Of a stretch of DNA of 12,014 nt, positions 1 through 6,006 are shown one piece after another. This stretch comes from JAGLTZ01 sp964637695 (GTDB lineage Bacteria; Blakebacterota; Blakebacteria; Blakebacterales; Blakebacteraceae), in contig CAZWVF010000068.1 in assembly GCA_964637695.1 (NCBI GenBank), positions 1-12,014 on the forward strand, in the 5' to 3' direction. The position numbers and the translations under genes are program-made. The notes beneath the pieces were generated by a model that was not told where the DNA came from, did not search any database, and worked only from the letters and a program-made list of their open reading frames with translations. The first letter of the stretch is position 1. Each line of letters starts with the position of its first letter.

Positions 1-1
1 C

Positions 2-922
2 ATATCAGCCATCTATCCCGGAGCCGGGCTCGACAACGTCCTGGTCACCCACGGTGGAGCAGAAGCCAATTTCCTGTCAACACTCAACCTGTTGAACCCC
101 GGAGACGAGGCGGTAATAATGCTGCCCAGTTACATGCAGACCCACGGGCTTTCGGTCTGCTGGGGAGCAGATGTGAAACCGTGGATGCTGAATGAGAAGG
201 AGGGCTGGCAGCCCGATATCCTGGAACTGGATGAGGTGGTCAGCGAGAAGACCAGGCTGATCATTATCACGAATCCGAACAATCCAACCGGTCTTGCATT
301 CGGAGCCTCACTGCTCGAGGGGGTGGTGGCAGCCGCGGAACGCGTGGGTGCATGGATCCTTGCCGACGAGATCTACAGGGGTGCGGAGGTTGACGGACCG
401 GAGACACCCAGCTTCTGGGGAAGATACGACAGATTGCTCGTAACCTCCGGCCTTTCAAAGGCTTATGGCCTTCCCGGGCTTCGTATCGGCTGGGTCGTCT
501 CTCCCTCGACAACAATGATCGAAGAGTTATGGTCGTACCACGATTATTCAACCATAAGCCCGTCAACTGTGACCGAAGCTCTGGCCATCCATGCACTGGA
601 ACCGGCCCGCAGGCAGAACATACTTGAACGCACCAGGGGGATACTCCGTACCAACCTGCCGACACTGAAGGAATGGGTGGACCGGCAGAAGGGGATGTTC
701 AGGTACGTGGAACCGCAGGCGGGGGCGATCATGTGGGTCCGATACAAACTGGATGTCAACTCTTCAGACCTCGCAGAACGGGTTCGAGTTGAAGAGGACG
801 TACTCATACAGCCGGGAGATCATTTCGGATTCGACAATTACATCCGTCTCGGATACGGGCCGGCGCCCGATTACCTGATCGAAGGCCTGGAACGCGTCAG
901 GCGCGTGATGGAGAATTACTGA
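2..922 (+). CDS. Class I/II PLP-dependent aminotransferase (5' partial)
   Basis: The reading frame is open from the left edge, so the N-terminus lies outside the window and about 306 residues are visible. Fold-type I aminotransferase signatures appear in the usual order. A GGAEAN stretch fits the PLP phosphate-binding region. NPNNPTG is the substrate and cofactor loop. ADEIYRG supplies the aspartate that contacts the pyridine nitrogen. SGLSKAYGLPGLRIGW holds the Schiff-base lysine and the following arginine. The C-terminal R-x-G-Y-G (IRLGYGP) fits the carboxylate-binding region. Known family members transfer amino groups between amino acids and 2-oxoacids in the cytoplasm. I cannot name the substrate; aspartate or aromatic/branched-chain aminotransferase are both possible. 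It converges with the M20 gene, with 20 bases between stop codons. It looks intact and like core metabolism rather than part of the island. Confidence 0.95.
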   Translation: MSAIYPGAGLDNVLVTHGGAEANFLSTLNLLNPGDEAVIMLPSYMQTHGLSVCWGADVKPWMLNEKEGWQPDILELDEVVSEKTRLIIITNPNNPTGLAFGASLLEGVVAAAERVGAWILADEIYRGAEVDGPETPSFWGRYDRLLVTSGLSKAYGLPGLRIGWVVSPSTTMIEELWSYHDYSTISPSTVTEALAIHALEPARRQNILERTRGILRTNLPTLKEWVDRQKGMFRYVEPQAGAIMWVRYKLDVNSSDLAERVRVEEDVLIQPGDHFGFDNYIRLGYGPAPDYLIEGLERVRRVMENY

Positions 923-933
923 TCAGGGCCTCA

Positions 934-957
934 ATACCTCCCTTACCGGGGTGGTAT
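934..957. terminator. Possible hairpin between convergent genes
   Basis: ATACC-T-CCC pairs with GGG-GT-GGTAT around a short loop. The hairpin lies in the gap after the aminotransferase stop and overlaps the last codons of the M20 gene on the other strand. There is no T-run on either side, so intrinsic termination is weakly supported. It may only be a chance inverted repeat. Confidence 0.25.
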
Positions 958-2433
958 CGGCGGCTTCTGATCGAGAGGTATCGGACTGACATAGGGATTG
1001 CCCTCCATCTTCCTCTCGAATTCGGCTTTCGCCTCGGCTATCACATCCGGCGATATCATGAGTTCCGCGGCGGCTCCGCCCAGCACTCTGGCGGCAAAGA
1101 GCATGGCTTTATGTCCCGTGCTTCCGCCCGCGGATGCCACCACGGGCCAGGCGTGACCGGAAGAGCCGATCGGCCATGAGGCCACGCTCAGTTTCGCTGT
1201 CGGCACGATCCGGCTCACTTCGGCTACATCTGTTGATCCGCCGCCGGCTGGCTGCTCTTCTGCCGGCATCTCCCCTATTCCTTCGAACATCCCCTTCTCA
1301 GGTTTTCCCAGTTCCCGCTGGATGGCCCGGGCGAATTCGTGGTCCTCTTCAGACCACTGCGGTTCTCCGGCAGCTCGAAGACTCCGGTCGAGCATCTCGG
1401 TCAGCGGGCGGTTTAGCAGGTAGGAATGCACTCCTGTTGTCAGCGTGACCTTGTGCGTGGTCTCGGTAGCCAGGGCTGCCGCCTCTGCCGTTTTAAGAAC
1501 CCGGGCGTATGTCGATTCGACGCCATCCCGGTACAGATCGCGTACGTAGTACCATACCTTTGCATAGCCGGGGACCACGTTGGGCGCACCGCCTCCATCG
1601 GAGATCACGTAATGGATCCTGGTCGACGGCACCACGTGCTCGCGCAGCATGTTGACGGCATGGTTCATCAGCTCGACTGCATCGAGGGCACTGCGGCCAT
1701 TCCAGGGATCCCCTGCCCCGTGAGCGGTCTTTCCAAAGAATTCGACGGTGAAGTTGTTCAGAGCGCGGGTTCTGGAGAATCCCACACCAGTCGTGCCGCC
1801 GGGATGCCAGTCGAGACAGACGTCGAGCCGGTCGAATATGCCCGCTTTGGCCATGTAAACCTTCCCGACCACCGTCTCTTCAGCCGGGCATCCGAATAGA
1901 ACTATCGTACCGTCCAGTCGATATCTCTGCAGGGTTTCCTTTACCGCCACCGCCGCCCCCACACTGGCCGCTCCGAAAAGGTTGTGCCCGCATCCCTGAC
2001 CCGGTTCCCCTTCGTTCAACGGGACCCTGCTGGTTGTCACGCGGTTGCTGAGCCCGGGGAGAGCATCGTATTCAGCCAGGATCCCGACAACCGGACTGCC
2101 CGATCCGTACGAGGCGACGAAAGCAGTGGGCATATCGGCCACACCGCGTTCAACCGTGAATCCCTGTCGCTCCAGGTAATCTGCCAGTTCCACCGCCGAT
2201 CGGGTTTCCTGCAATGCCAGCTCGGCATAACCCCACAGGGCATCACTCAGACCGATCAGTTCCTCACTGTGATTCTCCACCGAACCCCAGGCTGTCTGCC
2301 GAAGGTCATCCACATCCTGAGCCTCTGCCCCGTGAACCATGACGAACATCACAGCCGCGGCACATATGGTCACGAGTCGCACATCCCGGCGGCGGCGGCA
2401 CGACATCACGTTCTCGATCTGAGCTGTATTCAT
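943..2433 (-). CDS. M20-family amidohydrolase, AbgB-like, exported
   Basis: This is a 496-residue zinc-dependent peptidase/amidohydrolase of the M20 family, closest in style to AbgB/aminobenzoyl-glutamate and aminoacylase-type hydrolases that cleave amide bonds of N-acyl amino acids. Visible metal-site motifs are EYDALPG (about 121-127), GCGHN (147-151), PAEE (183-186), DWHPG (208-212) and a late SSGHAWP histidine. The dimerisation lid lies between roughly 225 and 340. The N-terminus has an RRRR-D-VR charged stretch, a hydrophobic core (VTICAAAVMFVMV) and an AEA-Q junction near residue 38, which reads as a signal peptide, so a periplasmic location is likely. An upstream ATG exists at 2445. 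I chose the ATG at 2433 because GGAG lies 6-7 bases before it, whereas the earlier ATG directly abuts its AGGG. The gene looks complete; the exact substrate is unknown. Confidence 0.92.
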   Translation of the reverse strand: MNTAQIENVMSCRRRRDVRLVTICAAAVMFVMVHGAEAQDVDDLRQTAWGSVENHSEELIGLSDALWGYAELALQETRSAVELADYLERQGFTVERGVADMPTAFVASYGSGSPVVGILAEYDALPGLSNRVTTSRVPLNEGEPGQGCGHNLFGAASVGAAVAVKETLQRYRLDGTIVLFGCPAEETVVGKVYMAKAGIFDRLDVCLDWHPGGTTGVGFSRTRALNNFTVEFFGKTAHGAGDPWNGRSALDAVELMNHAVNMLREHVVPSTRIHYVISDGGGAPNVVPGYAKVWYYVRDLYRDGVESTYARVLKTAEAAALATETTHKVTLTTGVHSYLLNRPLTEMLDRSLRAAGEPQWSEEDHEFARAIQRELGKPEKGMFEGIGEMPAEEQPAGGGSTDVAEVSRIVPTAKLSVASWPIGSSGHAWPVVASAGGSTGHKAMLFAARVLGGAAAELMISPDVIAEAKAEFERKMEGNPYVSPIPLDQKPPIPPR

Positions 2434-2621
2434 TTCATTCTCCATCCCTGCATTTTCGGTTCTACACGACAGTTATTCATCAACCCCATAAAGGCTATAG
2501 CGCAAAGAAGGCACTCGATGCAACCTGGAGCTGCGAGAAACGACGGTCCCCCGATGCGATCTCGGTCAAACTTGCCGCCTTTGACTTAGAAGCTTCATTA
2601 CACCTTCTCGAGAACGTCTGC

Positions 2622-3058
2622 TTACAGACAATCAACGGACCAGCGTAACCGTTCTGCAATAAACGATGCAAAGGGCTGTATATCATTCTCCACGCTGGCG
2701 GTCTCCAGACAGGACAGGTATTCGGTACGATCCTCAACTCTGATAACTGTCCATGGATAACCTCCCGAAGCCAGCATTGCGTTCATCAGGAAGCGTGCCA
2801 TACGTCCATTCCCGTCGGCATAAGGATGGATGTATCCTGAAAGCCAGTGTCCGAGTACCGCGCAGACAGCTGGCTCTGTTTCGTGCTCGAGTAAACCAAA
2901 GAAAGCCGACATCGCGTCTGAAACAGTTTCCGAACGCGGTGGCACATGCCGGGAAGAACGCAGGAATACGGATGTATTCCGGTAACCTGCGAGTTCTGCA
3001 GGTGGGATCAGACCTGCAGCAGCAATGACGGCTCAGGTGCAAGGTACCAATCGCTGCC
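2622..3058 (-). pseudogene. Fic domain protein remnant, N-truncated and frameshifted
   Basis: The minus strand encodes the C-terminal half of a Fic (AMP-transferase-like) domain. A GLIPPAELAGYRNTSVFLR segment is followed by RHVPP, then the catalytic loop HPYADGNGRMARFLMN, then SGGYPWTVIRVEDRTEYLSCLETASVENDIQPFASF split over the downstream helices. In this frame the sequence runs back only to a stop at 3033-3035. A neighbouring frame between 3058 and about 3030 reads DWYLAPEPS, a plausible continuation, so a frameshift near 3026-3034 is likely. The N-terminal third, including any inhibitory helix, is missing because the NYN gene stop (3060) abuts the fragment. A translated C-terminal piece starting at GTG 2945 remains formally open. 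I infer a dead gene. The Fic identity itself is very secure. Confidence 0.85.
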
Positions 3059-3059
3059 A

Positions 3060-3575
3060 TTACTGTTCAGATATATCAGATTCGTTGCGATCTTCCTCTT
3101 CATTTTGAAACAATGTTAACCATTCTTCCAATTCTGCTTGAGGAACATATATATCGGGATCGTCACCTGGATCAGTAATTGACTCCGTTGTCTGTCTCTC
3201 AGAACCACTCAGATGTTTCAGAAACTGATCAGATGTCCATATCTTTACATTGGATTCCCTGGCTTCACGTCTCAGTTCAGCATCATTGGACACTACGATC
3301 AGATCCTTCCCTGACGCTTGCATCCGACAGATAATAATGTCATCTGCTTCCCTTGGATTTCTTGCGAAAACAACATCGATCCCATGCCTGCTGAGTTCTT
3401 TTGATTTCCCTTCGAGGACTCCACGATCAAAGACGACTGTCATCTCAGTTATACTTCTGGTTTTCATAACCTGAAGACGCAGAACTAATTTCGCTTCGTC
3501 GTTCTCATCATCCAGTCGGATGTCTTTAAATACACCCGATCCTATCAGGTTATGACCATCGATGATGAATCTCAT
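3060..3575 (-). CDS. YacP/Rae1-like NYN-domain ribonuclease
   Basis: The protein is 171 residues, the usual size of the YacP/Rae1 (formerly DUF901) NYN family, which has a PIN-like fold. It opens with FIIDGHNLIG, the first acidic site strand. TVVFDRG and then FARNPREADDII supply further acidic positions, and LIVVSNDAELRREA is the characteristic S-N-D strand with the last aspartate. The C-terminal 45 residues are acidic and probably disordered (FQNEEEDRNESD). In Firmicutes, Rae1 is a ribosome-associated mRNA endonuclease; a similar RNase role here is inference. The start is ATG 3575 with a weak GGGG about ten bases upstream. Its stop directly abuts the broken Fic gene on the same strand. The gene appears intact and AT-richer than the leftmost genes. 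Confidence 0.85.
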   Translation of the reverse strand: MRFIIDGHNLIGSGVFKDIRLDDENDEAKLVLRLQVMKTRSITEMTVVFDRGVLEGKSKELSRHGIDVVFARNPREADDIIICRMQASGKDLIVVSNDAELRREARESNVKIWTSDQFLKHLSGSERQTTESITDPGDDPDIYVPQAELEEWLTLFQNEEEDRNESDISEQ

Positions 3576-3633
3576 GATTCAAATCCCCGGCAAAGTTTAT
3601 CCTCAAGTTGGAGTTACTCCACCCGTTGTAACT

Positions 3634-3649
3634 GCGGATCTGCAATACC
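3634..3649. repeat. Partial copy of the dispersed hairpin repeat (module B)
   Basis: GCGGATCTGCAATACC matches the first arm and loop of the hairpin module found at 3862, 8774 and 11016, but the closing arm is degraded. The rest of 3576-3700 shows a small palindrome TGGAGTTACTCCA at 3609-3621 and no convincing gene. Confidence 0.45.
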
Positions 3650-3700
3650 TTAAAAGTATCATCAACACAGAACCCTGGTATCAGTAATATCTGTCAGGGG

Positions 3701-3842
3701 AATTGGCTACTCAACCAGCCGAATAGGCTATTATTAGGCTAATCAATATCGGAAGTAACCCACTATGAGAAAAGGGTGCCCGCTGGAAAGTCCTGCGATA
3801 ATCAAATTGAACTATCGATGTGGAGTACATAGGTCTCAGTAA
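3701..3842 (+). pseudogene. Fic gene scar: promoter and ATG fused to the gene's own tail
   Basis: Bases 3701-3767 match 5945-6009, the promoter region and ATG of the intact Fic gene at 6007, with a few substitutions and small indels. From the very next bases, 3767 to about 3848 match 7016-7097, which covers the last ten Fic codons, the stop and the 3' flank, at roughly 94 percent identity. About 1.0 kb of coding sequence is therefore absent, and the junction falls at ATGAG. The tail is read out of its original frame after the ATG, giving a 25-codon reading frame (3765-3842) beginning MRKGCPLES with no family resemblance. The promoter-like TTGGCT box and the paired TAGGCTA repeats (3724-3730, 3735-3741) are preserved. 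The simplest reading is an internal deletion of a paralogous Fic unit. Confidence 0.85.
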
Positions 3843-3903
3843 CAAATGCGCCAAAATAACTGCGGATCTGCAATCCGAGGTCATTTATTATTCGATATTG
3901 GAT
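3841..3903. repeat. Dispersed two-hairpin intergenic repeat, copy 2
   Basis: The core hairpin CGGAT-CTGCA-ATCCG lies at 3863-3877. It is preceded by AACAAATGC, a half of module A, and followed by TATTCGATATTGGA, the other half, in the same order as at 8774-8826 and 10983-11078. It begins exactly where the Fic scar's 3' homology ends. Confidence 0.55.
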
Positions 3904-3939
3904 TTTGGGCTTGGCAACCATATCATCGAGGGATTTCGC

Positions 3940-4107
3940 TTGACTATAATTATCCTTGCTATAGCAATTATTATTACAAATCAGGTGACATTGTTAATTT
4001 CTTTTTAGTGCTATAGCAGAATATTTGTTGCTATAACATAGAATTATTTCATATAGGCCCCGCAATTTTATTGATTTTCATCTGTAATCCTGTTATCCTT
4101 GCTCTAG
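3940..4107. promoter_or_regulatory. AT-rich regulatory stretch with repeated GCTATAGC palindromes
   Basis: The interval has no convincing gene and is strongly AT-rich. It contains TTGCTATAGCAA, a perfect 12-base palindrome at 3956-3967, then GTGCTATAGCAG at 4009-4018 (core), then TTGCTATAACAT at 4028-4039. A fourth version, TTGCTCTAG, at 4099-4107 is cut by the MITE and continues as CAA at 4290. TTATCCTTGCT precedes both the first and the fourth copy. A promoter candidate, TTGATT (4071-4076), 17 bases, TATCCT (4094-4099), points toward hipB. A TATAAT also occurs at 3945-3950. I infer a multi-site operator for the hip operon or for a lost gene; binding by HipB is not shown. Confidence 0.5.
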
Positions 4108-4289
4108 GAGCCTGTCGGAGTAAGCCACCGGCTGCGGTCTGCGCCGGCAACCGGCCGACGGCGTTGGCTTTCGCCGGATGTCCTCAACGTAGCACAGTGG
4201 CTACGTTTCCGGGCCTCCGGCTCAGCCGCCTGGTCGGGCCGGCGCCAGAGCAAACCTCGCGTTCGCCGGTTACTCCGACAGGCTCCTAG
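4104..4289. mobile_element. MITE-like palindromic element with perfect terminal inverted repeats
   Basis: The left end GAGCCTGTCGGAGTAA (4108-4123) is mirrored exactly at 4270-4285, and both ends are bordered by CTAG (4104-4107, 4286-4289), which could be a 4-base target duplication. The inside is GC-rich against an AT-rich background and is itself an imperfect long palindrome centred on AACGTAGC-loop-GCTACGTT near 4188-4210. There is no transposase gene, so it would be non-autonomous. CTAG fits the YTAR-type target I recall for IS701-family elements, but the family is not established. Removing the element with one CTAG restores TTGCTCTAGCAA, a near copy of the neighbouring palindromes. It sits 41 bases upstream of the hipB start, between a promoter candidate and the hipB-proximal inverted repeat. 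Confidence 0.85.
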
Positions 4290-4292
4290 CAA

Positions 4293-4313
4293 GAAATACT
4301 ATCCGAGTATTTC
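4293..4313. promoter_or_regulatory. Inverted repeat before hipB, probable operator
   Basis: GAAATACT and AGTATTTC form perfect 8-base arms around ATCCG, directly upstream of the hipB ribosome binding site. HipB-type regulators bind palindromes in front of their own operon, so autoregulation here is a reasonable inference. Confidence 0.55.
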
Positions 4314-4330
4314 AGATGTCTGGAGTGTAC

Positions 4331-4594
4331 ATGATGCAACCGGTAGCACCGTTTGGTGAGATTGTTCGCTTCCACAGGAAGAAAAGTGGCTTGAACCAGC
4401 AAGAACTGGCTGACCTGGCAGGTGTTGGGGCGAGTTCGGTTTATGAAATCGAGAGGGGAAAGATGACGGTCCAGTTCGCGACCGTGCTAAAGGTGTTCTC
4501 GGTTCTGAATATCTCAATTGATTTCCATAGCCCTCTGATGAGTGATTTTAAGTCGTCAATAGGTCATGTCGATGGTGCTTCGCCAACCGACTGA
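4331..4594 (+). CDS. hipB: HipB-like XRE-family antitoxin/repressor
   Basis: This is an 87-residue helix-turn-helix protein, the usual HipB size, with an FGEIVRFHRKKSGLNQQELA opening. The turn LAGVGASSVYEIERGK holds the recognition helix (about residues 33-43), and a FATVLKVFSVLNISIDF segment typical of the y4mF-like regulators coupled to HipA follows. The short C-terminal tail lacks further motifs. An ATG at 4316 is also open. I prefer 4331 because GGAG at 4322-4325 lies five bases before it and because the inverted repeat at 4293-4313 would then lie fully outside the coding and initiation region. It is the first gene of a tightly packed operon with hipS and hipT. Known HipB proteins repress the operon and bind the kinase complex. 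In HipBST systems HipB contributes mainly DNA binding. Confidence 0.88.
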   Translation: MMQPVAPFGEIVRFHRKKSGLNQQELADLAGVGASSVYEIERGKMTVQFATVLKVFSVLNISIDFHSPLMSDFKSSIGHVDGASPTD

Positions 4595-4604
4595 GGAGGG
4601 TAAA

Positions 4605-4916
4605 GTGAGACGCATTAGAATATTGATGCACGAAATCCCGGCGGGCGTCCTTGAAGAGTCAGATGACCGTCAATCATATTGGTTTCGCTACAATCCCGAA
4701 TATACCGGGCCACCCGTTTCTCTGACCATGCCGATCGAAATGCGAGTCTTCGAATTTGACCGTTTTCCACCGTTCTTCGACGGTCTGCTTCCCGAAGGAA
4801 GTATGCTCGAAGCCATGCTCAAGCAGATGAAGCTGGATGCAACGGACTATTTCGGGCAACTCCTTGTGGTAGGTCGTGATCCTGTCGGTGCTGTGACCAT
4901 CGAGGAAATGGAATGA
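4605..4916 (+). CDS. hipS: HipS-like antitoxin (split HipA N-terminal subdomain)
   Basis: The 103-residue protein corresponds to the N-terminal subdomain 1 of HipA (TIGR03071-type) encoded as a separate gene. It has the opening RRIRILMHEIPAGVL strand, a YNPEY turn, and the diagnostic FFDGLLPEG segment followed by a helix (SMLEAMLKQM) and a final GRDPVGAVTI strand. I chose the GTG at 4605 because GAGGAGGG (4593-4600) sits five bases before it and the domain begins right there. An in-frame ATG at 4566 would add 13 unrelated residues inside hipB. The hipB stop TGA forms the start of this ribosome binding site, suggesting translational coupling. The stop overlaps the hipT start by four bases (ATGA). 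In the described E. coli O127 hipBST system the HipS protein neutralises HipT; that role here is by homology and gene order. Confidence 0.85.
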   Translation: MRRIRILMHEIPAGVLEESDDRQSYWFRYNPEYTGPPVSLTMPIEMRVFEFDRFPPFFDGLLPEGSMLEAMLKQMKLDATDYFGQLLVVGRDPVGAVTIEEME

Positions 4917-5857
4917 ATCGTTGTCTAATCACATACGAGAACTGTGGTACAGCCAGGTATTCGGTGAAAGGATTACAGAGGCTCTCGCCTCGATTGGGAA
5001 ATCTCAGAGAATTCCCCTATTCTTCAGCCGAACAGCGCCGCGAGGCACTGCTTCGCGCTGATAAAATCTCTATCCAGGGGGTGCAGCCCAAACTCAGCGC
5101 GCGACTCAGTATTGCCGATGAGGAATTCAAACTGGTGGACAGGGGAGGACGGTACATACTCAAACCCCAGCATGCTGACTTTCCTGAACTGCCGGAGAAT
5201 GAGGATCTCTCCATGCGGTTGGCAGCCATGGTGGGAATCGAAACGCCTCTCCATGGTCTGTTATTGTCTGTCGATAAGTCGCTGACGTATTTCATCAAGC
5301 GATTTGACCGAAAAGGACAGAAGGACAAACTCGCCGTTCAGGATTTCGCTACCCTCGCCGGAAAGAACCGCGAAACGAAATACCAATTCAGTATCGAGCA
5401 TTTATTGGGCCTTCTCAGACATTGTTCTTTCCCGGTGATTGAAACGGTGGAAATGTATAGACGGCTTCTATTTAATTTCCTGATTGGCAATGAGGACATG
5501 CACTTGAAGAACTGGGCGCTTCTCACCTTTGACAATAAGATAGCCCTTGCACCGGCCTACGATTACCTGAACACAACAGTCGCCTATCGAGTTATCGGAA
5601 AGCCGTTCAAGGAAATTGAAGAGACCGCTTTGCCCCTGGCTGGCAAGAAGAAGAATCTTTCTGATAGAGACTGGATATCATATCTGGCGCGACAGCGCCT
5701 GAAACTCAACAATACAATCATCGACAGGATTCTGTCAGGATTCGCGACCGCACTGCCCAATTGGAAAGTGCTGATCGACCGCAGCTTCCTGTCAGATCCT
5801 CTTAAAGAACTCTACCAAGAAGTTATCGAAGTACGGAGCCGCGCTCTGGGGATCTGA
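4913..5857 (+). CDS. hipT: HipT-like Ser/Thr kinase toxin (HipA C-terminal core)
   Basis: At 314 residues the protein lacks the HipA N-terminal subdomain, which the preceding gene supplies. The glycine-rich loop reads SIQGVQPK (53-60); its Ser53 is the equivalent of an autophosphorylated position in HipT, while the second position is Gln55 rather than Ser. K84 in YILKP is the ATP-contact lysine. NEDMHLKN gives catalytic Asp195 and Asn200, five residues apart as in HipA. YDY gives metal-binding Asp217. All kinase residues are present, so activity is expected. HipA phosphorylates glutamyl-tRNA synthetase and E. coli O127 HipT phosphorylates tryptophanyl-tRNA synthetase; the target here is unknown. 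The start overlaps hipS by four bases, with GAGGAA just upstream. The operon ends 149 bases before the next Fic gene. Confidence 0.92.
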   Translation: MNRCLITYENCGTARYSVKGLQRLSPRLGNLREFPYSSAEQRREALLRADKISIQGVQPKLSARLSIADEEFKLVDRGGRYILKPQHADFPELPENEDLSMRLAAMVGIETPLHGLLLSVDKSLTYFIKRFDRKGQKDKLAVQDFATLAGKNRETKYQFSIEHLLGLLRHCSFPVIETVEMYRRLLFNFLIGNEDMHLKNWALLTFDNKIALAPAYDYLNTTVAYRVIGKPFKEIEETALPLAGKKKNLSDRDWISYLARQRLKLNNTIIDRILSGFATALPNWKVLIDRSFLSDPLKELYQEVIEVRSRALGI

Positions 5858-5944
5858 CCATATTCAACCAGGCTGATATCGATCCGGTTCTTGAGCTGCC
5901 GGCATCAATCGATGCATACAGCCTTTATTCCTGGTCTCTTTTCG

Positions 5945-6006
5945 AATTGGCTACCTGCCGAATAATAGGCTATAATTAGGCTAATCAATATCGGGAGTAA
6001 CCCACT
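5945..6006 (+). promoter_or_regulatory. Promoter and direct-repeat operator of the first Fic gene
   Basis: TTGGCT (5947-5952) and TATAAT (5971-5976) are separated by 18 bases. Two TAGGCTA repeats (5966-5972 and 5977-5983) are eleven bases apart, one helical turn, and overlap the -10 box. The whole block recurs at 3701-3764 in the Fic scar with the same repeat spacing, which supports a functional control region. The ribosome site GGGAG is weak. Confidence 0.65.

Noticed and set aside
1134..2589. Several long plus-strand frames opposite the M20 gene
   Set aside because: They are antisense readings of a clearly conserved gene and show no domain signatures.
2495..2737. Minus-strand frame ending QLQVASSAFFAL after the Fic remnant
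   Set aside because: Its first half is a shifted reading of the Fic fragment and the tail matches no family I know. It could be an old gene end but is not supportable.
3820..4008. A 62-codon plus-strand frame with a hydrophobic C-terminus that could be a small membrane toxin
   Set aside because: It begins with GTG inside the copied Fic 3' flank, crosses the dispersed repeat, has no ribosome site, and its hydrophobic run follows from AT-rich codons.
4071..4292. Open frames on both strands across the MITE, each 60-70 codons long
   Set aside because: They follow from the GC-rich palindrome. The proteins show no family features and include the terminal repeats themselves.
5858..5944. Possible hairpin terminator after hipT with ATCGAT and CCGG inverted words
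   Set aside because: The stem is interrupted, the loop is long and no T-run follows.
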